From the NCBI GenBank assembly GCA_948474755.1, contig CAOLHI010001672.1, positions 1 through 64,000 of the forward strand: a DNA stretch of 64,000 bases, in the 5' to 3' direction. Below, piece after piece: positions 22,270-31,602 of the stretch. The translations under genes were made by a program, and so were the position numbers. The notes beneath the pieces were generated by a model. It saw nothing but the letters and a program-made list of their open reading frames with translations. It was not told the origin of the DNA and did no database searches. The stretch is from Ctenosaura bakeri (taxonomy: Eukaryota; Chordata; Lepidosauria; Squamata; Iguanidae). The number at the start of each line of letters is the position of its first letter. Positions within the stretch are counted from its first letter, which is position 1.

Positions 22270-22512
22270 TATTCTTGTTGCTGGTGCGTGTATTCAAGTT
22301 GTTTCTGACTTATGGTGACCTTAAGGCAAACCTATCACAGGGTTTTCTTGCAAGATTTGTTCAGAGGAGAGTTGCCTTTGCCTTCCTCCAAGGCAGAGAG
22401 AGCATGACTTGCCCAGAGTCATCCAGTGGGCTTCCATGGCTGAGCAGGTATTCAAATTCTGGTCTCTAGAGTCATAATCCAACTTTCAAACCACTACATC
22501 AGTATTATCTTT
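22270..22512 (-). mobile_element. Sauria-type tRNA-derived SINE
   Basis: On minus the order is a tRNA-like head (GTAGTGGTTTGAAAGTTGG, then GACCAGAATTTGAATACCTG as a decayed B box), a central GGGCAAGTCATGCTCTCTC, and a tail with GGTCACCATAAGTCAGAAAC. This arrangement is the squamate Sauria SINE with a Bov-B-like tail. It lies in a CCN intron. Confidence 0.82.
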
Positions 22513-22899
22513 ACGGTTAAATAAGTATGTTGTCTCATGTTGTCTTCATTTTGCTAACCTGAAAAGTCAGGCACCTCGAGTAAAGAGCCTCCTGTAGGCA
22601 CAGAGGTTCTCCATGTGATTCTTAACCCTGATTTTCCACATGTAGACATGGCTCTTCATTTCAAACTCATCAGTCATTATGTGAGCAAAGCCATTACAGT
22701 AGCACACCCCACTCCTGTTTAGTTTAGCTCTAAGAGGTAAAGGATGAATGTCCCTCAGGATGTTAGACACTTTCCACTTACCCACTGCTAACGGGGAAGA
22801 GGAACGTTAAAGAACGCAAATTAGCATCTTTTATTCTTCCTTCTGCACCTCCTCACTTCTGTTCCCTCTTCAGGATTAGTTACCAAGGACATGTCTTAC

Positions 22900-23151
22900 C
22901 TGCTGTAGCCTTTTCATTGCGGCTCTTCTGATGGCCCTCTTCACAGACCCAATCTTCGCAGCATTTGTTCTGCACCCTCACCCGGCGAGGGAAAGGGCAG
23001 TCAACAGAAGGCAGTCGTACTCCATCAGGGCAAAGGGGGATACAGCCAATGGCTCCATCCATGCAGGTGCACTGCAGCTTGCAACTGGGCTGGAAGCTCT
23101 CACCATTGAGATAGATCTTCCCCAGCAGGTCACAGGTTGCTCCTTCATGAG
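22900..23151 (-). CDS. CCN5: CCN family gene, exon 3: von Willebrand factor C (VWC) domain
   Basis: The exon follows the acceptor TTCCCTCTCAG and ends at the strong donor GTAAGA; both ends are phase 1 and length is 252 bases. It encodes [56 protein letters not shown] and [16 protein letters not shown], with the ten VWC cysteines. VWC domains of CCN proteins bind BMPs, TGF-beta and integrins. [11 protein letters not shown]..... KCC.EWVC is shared by CCN2 and CCN5. A variable hinge ([12 protein letters not shown]) follows, as expected between VWC and TSP1. Confidence 0.95.
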
Positions 23152-24160
23152 CTGAGAGGGAAAAAGTCCATGTAAGCAAGGATTCCATTGCTGCCAGTGC
23201 ATCTGTATACTGGTACATGTATAAAATACAAGTTGGGGAAATGGACGCAGCTCCCAGAATTCCCTAGCCAGCTCGACCAGTGGCAAGCTTTTCCAAGCTC
23301 TGACAAAGGTATCTGAGCAGGACTGATCACAACAAAGACAAGCCTTTTATCACTACTGAGACATAAGCATATTTTAACTTAGGTCTCACAGAAGAGACAA
23401 GTGAAAATACATCCAGCGTCAGAGCTGACCTGACATTTTGCTATCTGAGGCTATGTACTACCTCCCTCCTTCCATGCAGAGAAGCTGACTGGGCTGATGG
23501 TTAAACCTTCCTTTCATACAAAGAATAGTCACTTTTATATTTCCTGAGGGTAACAGGCAGTTTAGGAGATGCAAAATAGAGTGAATGGAGTTCACAGTTT
23601 TGCCCTCCAAGATAGCAATTTGGGAAGGTGCTCAAGAAAAATAGCTGGTGGGGCTCCCATTGGTGTTCCCAGTATCTGCCAGTGAAGGTAGTTGCCTCTA
23701 CCTGTCTTAAGGTACAGTTGGGCCTATCAACATTTAACACTAGGACTAAGTGAAGGGGGAACAGTTTCACTTTTTTGTTTGTTCTAAAAGATCCACTCAT
23801 TTCATTTTCCATTTGTCTGAATCACATTCATTCTGTCACATATTCACCCACCCCAAAGAGTTCAGTGGAAAATTTAGTCAGTCTTCTGCTATCTGCTGTG
23901 TTTGGTGTCCCACCCCATGCCAGCTGTGGATTTCTGCACCAACAAGGGGTTGGATTAGATGGCTTTTAGGGTGCCTTCCAACTCTACAATTCCATTATTT
24001 CTCCCAAATGTCTTTTTGTTGTTGTTGTTGCTGATTTTACAAACAGGTTAAAAGAAAAAAAATATAAAGAAGTCTTTGTTTCATACATTCATCCATACAT
24101 TCCCACAAACATATCTTTGATTTTTTTCCCCCATGACTTCCCATTGGATTATCATCTAAT
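23152..24160 (-). other. CCN intron 2, proximal part
   Basis: Includes a copy of the CAGCTCCCAGAATTCCC repeat at about 23248. At 23940-24000 there is a short CR1-like 3' end (GGATTAGATGGCTTTTAGGG, CCTTCCAACTCTACAATTCC). A short (TTG)n run is at 24015-24030. No gene was seen. Confidence 0.45.
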
Positions 24161-24169
24161 ATATAAAAG

Positions 24170-24260
24170 TCAAAGTTTGTTTGTTTGTTTGTTTGTGTCA
24201 GGCAAAGACCTCATATGATTGGCTGTGTCAGGTGAAGACCTCATATGATTGGTTGCCTAA
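24170..24260 (+). repeat. TTTG microsatellite and a duplicated 31-bp unit
   Basis: Several TTTG units are followed by two tandem copies of GTGTCAGGCAAAGACCTCAT ATGATTGG. The sequence TCTAATATATAAAAGTC at 24157 resembles a Helitron 5' end, but no matching 3' hairpin or CTRR end was confirmed. Confidence 0.5.
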
Positions 24261-24779
24261 GAAGATTCTATGGAATCCTAGGGTTTGCAGTTTAGGGAGG
24301 GGCCTTTAGAATTCTCAGCCAGAGAGCTCTTGGGCCACTGTCTTGAATAGTCTGGTTGCTATGGAGATGAGGCCTAGCAGCAAGGAGGAGGGCAGTACAT
24401 TCCCTCAGGAACCCAACTTCTGTATGTTAATAACTCTGAATACAAGTTGGATTGGGGAATATGGGGAACAGTTACAAGTACTGAACAAGACAATTTGGGG
24501 ATCAGAGACACAGGATCTCAAATCTTTCTAACAAGTATTACCTATGAGAAAATAAAATCCCAGGCAATACTGGATATATATGCTAGTTGAATATATTTTC
24601 TTTTTACACACTATGATGATCTATTCTCTCAAACAGTAAATAACAACAGAATTTTACTAAACCTGTACAAAGCTATTTGTTCAAGTACAGTAAACAACTT
24701 ACATGTCATATTATATATCATATCCTTAAGGAGAAAATCATCAATTAAATATTAGTCTTATCTCGTATACCTTCAATCA

Positions 24780-25090
24780 ATAAAGGTTGCTACTGACAGA
24801 TCCCCCCATCTGCCTCTAAAATAGGAGATAAGCAGGTCCCATTGTTTAACAAATCCATGGAGAGAACCCCCTTTTATCAATCTTGTTAATTTCGCCATCA
24901 GTGCTTACATCAAACAATTTTAATTCCCACTCTTCCTCGGATGGACGTTCAGGTTTTTTTCTGGTTTTGGCATAAATAATTCTTGCAGCAGCTGTTATAT
25001 AAAACAAAATTTCTCCAGACCTCCCAAATTTCCAGTAGATCAGACAAAGGAGAGAAAAATGGGATGTTATAGTGAATTTTAACAAAAGTA
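24780..25090 (-). mobile_element. L1 3' end remnant (ORF2 C-terminus)
   Basis: The minus frame reads CLIYWKFGRSGEILFYITAA, ARIIYAKTRKKPERPSEEEW and ELKLFDVSTDGEINK, which parallels the C-terminal block of the L1 copies at 13930 and 59030 (TAARL.... W). It is truncated on both sides. Confidence 0.7.
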
Positions 25091-25128
25091 CAGACTCACA
25101 ATCTGAGATCTTGTTGTGTACCTGCAAG

Positions 25129-26100
25129 TCATTTCCAACTTGTAGTTATAAAATAAAATAAGTATTCCACTTGAGCAATATTGTCAGGAGTTAAAACCTC
25201 TAGACTTATATGCCCTAGAGTGTTTAAAAGGTGGACTTTTTGCTCTGCCTGTGATAGCATGCCTACTGGTTTGGGATAATTACTAATAACCAATGTATGC
25301 TTCATTAGTGTCAGACTCCAATGCTTACTACTAGTCTTGGCTTGAGTTGACTGGGTGTGGGACTTATCAAAAGAAGGTAACTTCTTCTGAGGTTGACTCG
25401 AACCTTTCCTGAGGACATATTCCCAAGGATCCCAAGGATCTAGTTCATCCTTATCACAACAGCAGGAATGTGAGGGGTCAAGTGGATTATTTAAAGGCAC
25501 TTGCTTGTCTTCAAGGTTTAATGCTGGTTCTTTAACTTTCCTGACTTTGTCAAACTTCTTTTTTTTCTCTCCTTTCCAACCATCAAACATTTGGAGTTCC
25601 TTTTCCTTTGCTTCAATAATAATCCTTGAACAATGATTGGTCATTTAATAATTCTGCTTTCCTTGGCCACATTAGACTATTTATGGCAGGTCATTTTTTC
25701 CTTAGAGAAGGTTTTCCCTTTGCTGGAGGGTTGTATTGAGTTGACATCACACATAGATGCCTTAGATTCATACTCAGATTCCAAATTTACCAGTAATTCA
25801 GCAATAGTTGGTAATAAGGCATTGCATTCAGAAAGGAAGGATTTAATTGATTGTTGATTCTTAATTATAAGCAATTGCTTATAACATAATTAAGAATCAA
25901 CAATCAATTAAATCCTTCCTTTCTGAACAGAGACTATTTCATTGGATTTAATGGGGAAAAGGCCCAAGTACTTTTACCCCTGTCTTATCAGAACCACCAC
26001 TGTAAGTTAATACACTTGAAATTAAGAGTTTGTGCTGCACCTTTAATAATGCTGCTGCTATTCCCTCTGTGGCTCCTGGCCCCAATCCAGGGTATTAAGA
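25129..26100 (-). mobile_element. ORF1-region remnant related to the 15690 LINE
   Basis: The minus frame from 25644 to 25129 is open for 171 codons and is lysine, proline and serine rich. Upstream, 25874-25677 reads SIKSFLSECNALLPTIAELL then VNLESEYESK, clearly similar to SVKTNLAECNGLHTVITEAL of the LINE at 16100. It is thus probably a second, inverted copy of that LINE's 5' region. It is rearranged by the palindrome at 25827-25927. Confidence 0.6.
25827..25927. repeat. Perfect 40-bp inverted repeat (foldback)
   Basis: Bases 25827-25866 are exactly reverse-complementary to 25888-25927. The 21-base spacer itself contains the palindrome TATAAGCAATTGCTTATA, which overlaps the inner end of the left arm. 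The arms come from the LINE ORF1-like sequence, so this is a duplicated inversion rather than a transposon with its own ends. Confidence 0.97.
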
Positions 26101-26743
26101 CCTCCAATATTATCTTTAGACCCCCTTTTCAGTTCCTCCTTCAAGTACTACAAAACTGTACCATGTAGGAGATAGTCTCAAATTTCAGATTCAGTCTAAA
26201 CAGCAGAAAGGAGGGAAGCCAGTATTCAAAACAAAACTCTGGAAACTTCATACATAGTCCAGCCGGAGTCAAAGGTAACAGTTTGTTTTAAAACAATTCC
26301 TCTCTTTCACATATGTGCAAAGATACTTACACTTTATCTGAGAGTTTTGTGTATTTTCTTTCAGTTTCCAATGTCCAATGAATTGTTGACAGTAAAGTTA
26401 ACTGTCAGATTAGCTTCTGGCCTCAGAAAGTGAACTAGACAGAAGATAAGGCCCGGAGTAGTTTTATTCGCTTGTTTTCTTCCCCCACTTACACATTTTT
26501 GTTTAACAGTAACTGGAGTCCTCTCAACAGGTAGTACTCGACTGAGTCCAATTTAAATGTCAAAAGGCAAATATTTCTCATAACCTTGCCCAGAAGAGGG
26601 GAAAACTGCTTCTATAGGAGGCCTTCTCAAAATCCGATTCCCTTTTTAACGTGCTAGCTTACAGCTGTAAGTGCTATAAGAGGGACACAGAATTCATCAT
26701 CTTTCGGTCATTTCCAACTTATGGCAACAGAGTTTTCTAGGGC
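26101..26743. other. Non-coding stretch
   Basis: No gene was seen. The last 50 bases (TCATTTCCAACTTATGGCAA) are the tail of a Sauria SINE that continues beyond the LTR inserted at 26744. Confidence 0.4.
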
Positions 26744-27234
26744 TGTCATGCCACTTCCAGAGCATGGACTCTGACTCAGAGTCTGAAGCAGAGGGCATGC
26801 CAGGGCCTGCTATACAGAGAGACGTTACAGTGCGGGGAACAGAACAGGGATGGTGCCAGCTCCAACAGAGAGTCCTGCCTCTTCAGATACAGAAGAACAC
26901 TTACCTAGACCCAGCTTCACACAGCAGAGGCAGGAAAGAGAGACCCAGTGTTGCTCTCTCAGAATTTATAACCAGCAACAATCAATCAAGGCACAGCTGC
27001 GCTAGGCTTTGGGTTTTTTTAGCTGGCATCCTTCCCCTCCAGGAGCTCTCAGAGCTTATCTGACCTGCTACCTTGATGAAGGCTTGGATTGACCTTAGAC
27101 ACTCCCTTACCATGAAATCCTGCCAGACTTTGTTTATATTGGACTTTATTTATGACTGTTTGCTTACTGCTTGGAAGCAAGTAACAAGCTGGGAGATATT
27201 CAGTTTGTTTTGTTTGCTTTATCAGCTGTGACAG
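26744..27234 (+). mobile_element. Solo LTR, family B, inserted in a Sauria SINE
   Basis: It begins TGTCATGCCACTTCC and ends GCTGTGACA, about 491 bp. Flanks GGGC and GGAC are a likely aged 4-bp duplication. SINE sequence resumes on the right (CTGAGACAGG ... GTGTGACATGCCCAAGCTC), so the LTR split the SINE. It shares its start and an acidic-codon stretch (GACTCTGACTCAGAGTCTGA) with the LTR at 49013. Orientation is tentative. Confidence 0.6.
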
Positions 27235-27365
27235 GACTGAGACAGGACAGACAGTGTGTGACATGCCCAAGCTCACTCAGCAGGCTTCCATGGCTGAGGG
27301 GGGAATTGAACTCTGTTCTCCAGAGTTGTGGTCCAGTGCTCAAACTACTACTGAACAAATCTCTT
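27235..27365 (-). mobile_element. Sauria SINE, 5' (tRNA-like) half
   Basis: On minus: GTAGTTTGAGCACTGGACCA, then CAGAGTTCAATTCCCCCCTC (degenerate B box) and GAGTGAGCTTGGGCATGTC. Its tail half is the piece just left of 26744, separated by the family B LTR. Confidence 0.72.
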
Positions 27366-28724
27366 CTTCCAGTTTCACTTTGCAATGATTTTTATGTGAA
27401 CTGCACATGGTGTTCTGACTTACTCCTTCAGTGAGAAACAGTGTATATATGCAAACCAACCATAAACAAATGTACAACTCTTTGCTGAATTTTCATTCAT
27501 TCAAATTCCGGTTTGTTTTTTTCTAACAAAAATATTGAAAAGACAAGTTTGTTTTAGTTTTTCATTGGACTTCCTTAATTTCAATATCATTCCATGATTT
27601 TTTCATTTCTGATGCTCTTTACAAGAGGTTCTCCTCTAGCTCTTAGGAACTGTCTTTTTGGTTTGTAAGCCAGATGATAACTCCATTTCCTTTTTTTCAT
27701 CAATGTGAACTGCTTTCAGATACAGTACAGTTGGCCCTCCACATTTGCTAGGGTTAGGGACACAGGACTCTCACAAAAGTTGAAAAATTGCAAATATCAC
27801 AATCTGTGAGAAGGGAACTGAGGCACGATAGGGAGAACAGGCACCCAAGGTCCAAACCAGGTCAGGTAAAAGAGTGGGAGAAGGAGCAGCCAGCATAGCG
27901 GCCCTATAATTCCTCTCTCTCTTACTCATTTCCTTCCTTGGGTGTGGGGGCATTGGAAGAGAGTTTGTGGTGATGAGAAATCAGGCTACAATCTGTCCTT
28001 AGTTGGCCACGCTGGTGGAGGAGGAAGAGGAGAACCAAAGATGTGTTTTTAAAGGGCTGCATGGCTTCATCAGAGCTGCCAAGAGGGAAGGTTCCTCTGA
28101 AAAAAGCACCTGAGGTCGGGGGGAGGGCAAGAGTTAGAGAAACTTGCTAATAAACAAATCCATGAAAGTCAAACCTGCAAATGGGGAGGGCCATCTATAA
28201 TTAGCTGAAAAACAGCATAAGAATAACCATACTTGGCAAAATCACCTTTTGGGCTACAGTTCCCAGGATCTCCCAATGATAATGCTGGTTTAGGGATTCT
28301 GAGAGTACTGTTTTGAAAAGGTAGTAATAATTTCTTAAACACAACACTTAGATATGTCTAAAAGGTGTGGTTGCTCTGAATGATGTGGCTCCCCATGTCA
28401 GTGGAGCAGTGAATCAAATTTTGGGAATAATGCCATGCACCTTAGGTACCTCCTTAAAAGTTAAGGCTACAACCTCGAGCAGGTTCATTGTCCCACAGAC
28501 ATAGAAAATACTAGCCCCAAATGGGTGGAAATGTCCTTGCAAGCCATCTACTGCAGCTTCCTCCTTGTAGAAGATCCACCACTACATCCTGCCTGACAGA
28601 TGGAAGTCCAGCCTCTGCTCAGAGAGGTTCTCCCAGCAAGGGAGAACTCACTACCCTCCTAGGAAAATAGTACCATGGTCAGTTTGGCATCACCCTCTAG
28701 CAAACTGGCACCATCCCAATTGGA
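27366..28724. other. CCN intron 2, no gene recognised
   Basis: Includes a CTACAGTTCCCAGGATCTCCC-type repeat piece at about 28254. Otherwise the sequence appears unique and non-coding. Confidence 0.4.
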
Positions 28725-29478
28725 AGAGACTACATAGAGTTGGAAGAGACTACAGGACCCATCCAATCCAACTCCCCTGCCATGCAGGAACACACATGAA
28801 AGCACTCCCAAGAGATGGCCATCCAGCCTCTGTTTAAAAACCTGCAAAGAAGGAGACTCCACCACACTTCAAGGGAGTATATTCCACTGCCAGACAGCTC
28901 TGACCATCAGAAAATTCTTCCTGAGGTACAGGTGGAATCTCCTTTCCTGCAGATTGAATCCATTTCTCCTTGGCCTAGTCTCTGGAGCAGTGGAAAACAA
29001 TCTCACTCTCCTCGACATGACATCCCTTCAAATATTTAAACATGGCTATCATGTCCCCTCTTAACCTTCTCTTCTGCAGACTAAACATACCCAGCTCCCT
29101 ATGATGTTCCTCGTAGGGCATGGCTTCCAGACCTTTCACCATTTTGGTCACTCTCCTCTGGACACATTCCAGCTTGTCAATATCCTTCTTGAAATGAGGT
29201 GCCCAGAAACGGACACAGTATTCCAGATGAGGTCTGACCAAAGCAGAATACAGTGGTACTATTACTTTCCTTGATGTGGACACCATATTCCTATTGATGC
29301 AACCAAGAATTACATTGGCTTTCTTGACTGCTGCAGCACCCTGCTGACTCATGTTTAATTTGTGGTCTACTAAGAATCCTAGATCTCTTTCACGTGTACT
29401 GTTGCTCGGTGAGGTGTCTCCTATCCTATATTTGTGCATTTCATTTTTTTCTGCCTAAGTGTAGGACCTTACGTTTCT
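28725..29478 (-). mobile_element. CR1 LINE 3' part with long ORF2 C-terminal frame
   Basis: The minus frame 29439-28975 is open for 154 codons: RERDLGFLVDHKLNMSQQGA, AAVKKANVILGCINRNMVS, VIVPLYSALVRPHLEYCVRF, then RRLRGDMIAMFKYLKGCHVE. This is the thumb and C-terminal domain of CR1 ORF2. A frameshift after the ESEI block breaks it. Its 3' end is at the low-coordinate side (AGTTGGAAGAGACTACAGG). Confidence 0.92.
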
Positions 29479-30955
29479 CTCTCATAGAATCATAGAATTG
29501 GAAGAGACCTCAGGGGCCATCGACTCCAACTTCCTGCTGTCAGGAACTGAACCAATCCATTTGCTAGGAGTCTCCTCACTCTGTCAGGAACTGTATCCAC
29601 ACATGTAAATAATGCAGAGACACTATCTATTTGGAGCGAGATACATTATACAAGACTTTAGTAAGGAGACTGCAGTTCAGAAGCAAATACCAGTGCCTTA
29701 GAATCTCTGCCTTCCCTCCTCCTTTTCCAAGAGACCTTGAAGCTGTGAGTGCTAGGCAGCGCTTATCAGTGGATGCTTCTTGGTTATGAGTAAACTGCTA
29801 CTTATGCTAGAATATATATCCCATTGCTTAAATATGGAGGACATCCCAACACTTTGCTATGCATCCCATCAAAGCATTCCCAACAGATGGCCACCCAGTC
29901 TCTGCTTAAAAACCTCCAAAGAAGGAGACTCTACCACACTCCAAGGCAGCATATTCCACTGCCAGACAGCTCTGACTGTCAGGAAGTTCTTCCTGAGGTT
30001 CAAGTGGAATCTCCTTTCCTGCCGCTTGAATCCATTGATCTGTTGGAATTCATTTTGTTAGCCTTGGTCCAGCTCTCCAATCTGTTCTGAGCATTTTGAA
30101 TTTTGATCCTGCCTTCTGGGATATTAGCAACCCCTCCCAATTTGTGTCATCTGCAAATTTCAACAGTATGTCCTCTATTCCTTCATCCAAGTCATCGATA
30201 AAGATGTTGAATAGCACTGGGCCCAGAACAGAACCCTGTGGCACACCACTACTCACTTCTCTCCAAGATGAAAAACAGCCATTGGTGAGCACCCTTTCGG
30301 TTCAGTCAGTCAACCAATTACAAATCCACCTAACAGTAATCCTGTCTGGCCCACATTTTTCTAGCTTCTTTGCAAGACTATTACGGGGAACTTTGTCAAA
30401 GCCTTACTGAAGTAAAGAAATGCTACATCCACAGCATTCTCTTCATCTATCAAGCTCGTAACTCTATCATAAAAAGAGATAAGATTATTCAGGCATGATT
30501 TGTTTTTGAGAAACCCATGTTGACTTTCAGTAATCATAGTATTGTTTTCTAAGTAGTTACAAACTGTCTGCTTAATGATCTGCTCTAGAATCTTTCCAGA
30601 TATAGATGTCAGGCTGAATGATAATTATTTGGGTCCTTCTCCCCCCGCTTTTTGAAGATGGGGACAAAATTTGCCCGCCTCCAGTCCGCTGAGACTTCTC
30701 CTGTTCTCCAAGAATTCTCAAAGATTAATGCCAGCAGATCTGAAATTATTTCTGCCAGTTTTTTTAATATCCTTAGATGTAATTCACCTGGTCGTGGAAT
30801 CCTGAATTCATTTAGAGTAGCCAAGTATTTCTGTACTACTTCTATGCTTATACTCTGCTGAGTTTCTGCCATTTCCCCACCTGGTCCCCACCCCACAGGT
30901 TGAATACTTTTTTCCTTTTTAGAGAAAACTGAGGCAAAGAAGGTGTTGAGTAGCG
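29479..30955 (-). mobile_element. Second CR1 copy with reverse transcriptase remnants
   Basis: The 3' end ATAGAATCATAGAATTGGAA lies against the first copy. On minus, proceeding 5' to 3': TFFASVFSKKEK (30950-30905), NEFRIPRPGELHLRILKKL and ADWRRANFVPIFKKRGEKDP (30800-30620), then [18 protein letters not shown] and LLKFADDT (30260-30140), then the C-terminal block at 29860-30020. Part between the FADD box and the C-terminus is deleted. An unrelated insertion of about 300 bp, perhaps LTR-derived (TGTCAGGAACTG), lies at 29550-29865. Confidence 0.88.
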
Positions 30956-31088
30956 GAAATTGGTACCATCAAGAAGTTTTTCTTCAACCAAGATCTATGC
31001 TCTGGTGACTTAAGCCCCAGCATTCTGATGCAGGAAATCACAACTTTCGACCCTCTTCTATGGCAGAGACACTATGAAAACAGCTCAC

Positions 31089-31302
31089 CTAAGCAGATGC
31101 CATGATCTCTGTGGATTTTGGAGAAGTCGCAGTGGAGACCTTTATGGTGATCACAAGGTTTCTGCAGGGAGCACAGCTCACCAAGCTGCCTAGCACACAC
31201 TTTACAGCATCCACAGCCATCCAGCAAAAGACTGGTGCCAGCAGGACACTGGAGCATCTGTGAGGGGCACTGGCATGGATACAAGCAGGCCTGTGATGTC
31301 AC
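31089..31302 (-). CDS. CCN5: CCN family gene, exon 2: IGF-binding-protein-like domain
   Basis: The exon follows the acceptor TTTCTCCTCTAG, apparently in phase 0, and ends in phase 1 at the donor GTGAGC. It encodes VTSQACLYPCQCPSQMLQC, PAGTSLLLDGCGCCKVCARQ, LGELCSLQKPCDHHKGLHC and DFSKIHRDHGICL. GCGCCKVCA is the IGFBP-type signature, and all twelve cysteines of the CCN IGFBP domain are present. The N-terminal VTSQAC resembles the start of mature CCN5. The product is secreted, but the signal-peptide exon is not in this exon and was not found upstream. A second possible acceptor (CATCACAG) lies 14 bases into the exon. Confidence 0.93.
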
Positions 31303-31369
31303 CTAGAGGAGAAATAAAAAACAACCATGTGTGAATGCAGAAGGCTTGTAAATGTAGGGTTAAATACCC

Positions 31370-31602
31370 TTAAGGCACCAGATCAGATCCTGTCTAATTT
31401 TGGGTACTAAGCAGTATCATTCCTGATGAGCACTTGAATGGCAAACTGCCAATTAATACCAGGTGCTGAAGGCTATATTTCAGAGGAAGGAACTGGCAAA
31501 ACCACCTCTGAGTGTTCCTTGCCTAAGAAAACCCTGTGAAATGCATGGGGCCACCATAAGTCAGCAGGTGACTTGAAGGCACACATGCACAAAATTCAAC
31601 AG
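31370..31602 (+). mobile_element. 5S rRNA-derived SINE
   Basis: AGATCAGATCCTGTCTAATT, GGTACTAAGCAG, GAGCACTTGAATGGCAAACT and AATACCAGGTGCTG follow the 5S rRNA internal promoter region with substitutions. A body with AACTGGCAAAACCACCTCTG and a tail with CATAAGTCAGCAGGTGACTT follow. It lies just upstream of CCN exon 2, in intron 1. Confidence 0.85.

Noticed and set aside
22270..22512. A tRNA gene suggested by the A/B box-like head
   Set aside because: No cloverleaf can be drawn; the sequence continues into a SINE body and Bov-B-like tail.
24157..24540. Helitron 5' end (TCTAATATATAAAAG)
   Set aside because: No 3' hairpin with CTRR end or insertion between A and T could be confirmed.
26764..27063. 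99-codon acidic frame (DSDSESEAEG)
   Set aside because: Lies inside a solo LTR and is shared with the LTR at 49013, so it is repeat sequence.
28725..30955. One continuous CR1 element
   Set aside because: A CR1 3' end motif at about 29480 shows two copies end to end, and a further insertion separates parts of the second.
10499..31302. Identity as CCN2 (CTGF)
   Set aside because: Strong local similarity, especially in TSP1, but CCN2 has very short introns and is much more conserved; the CT exon here is too diverged. Not fully excluded.
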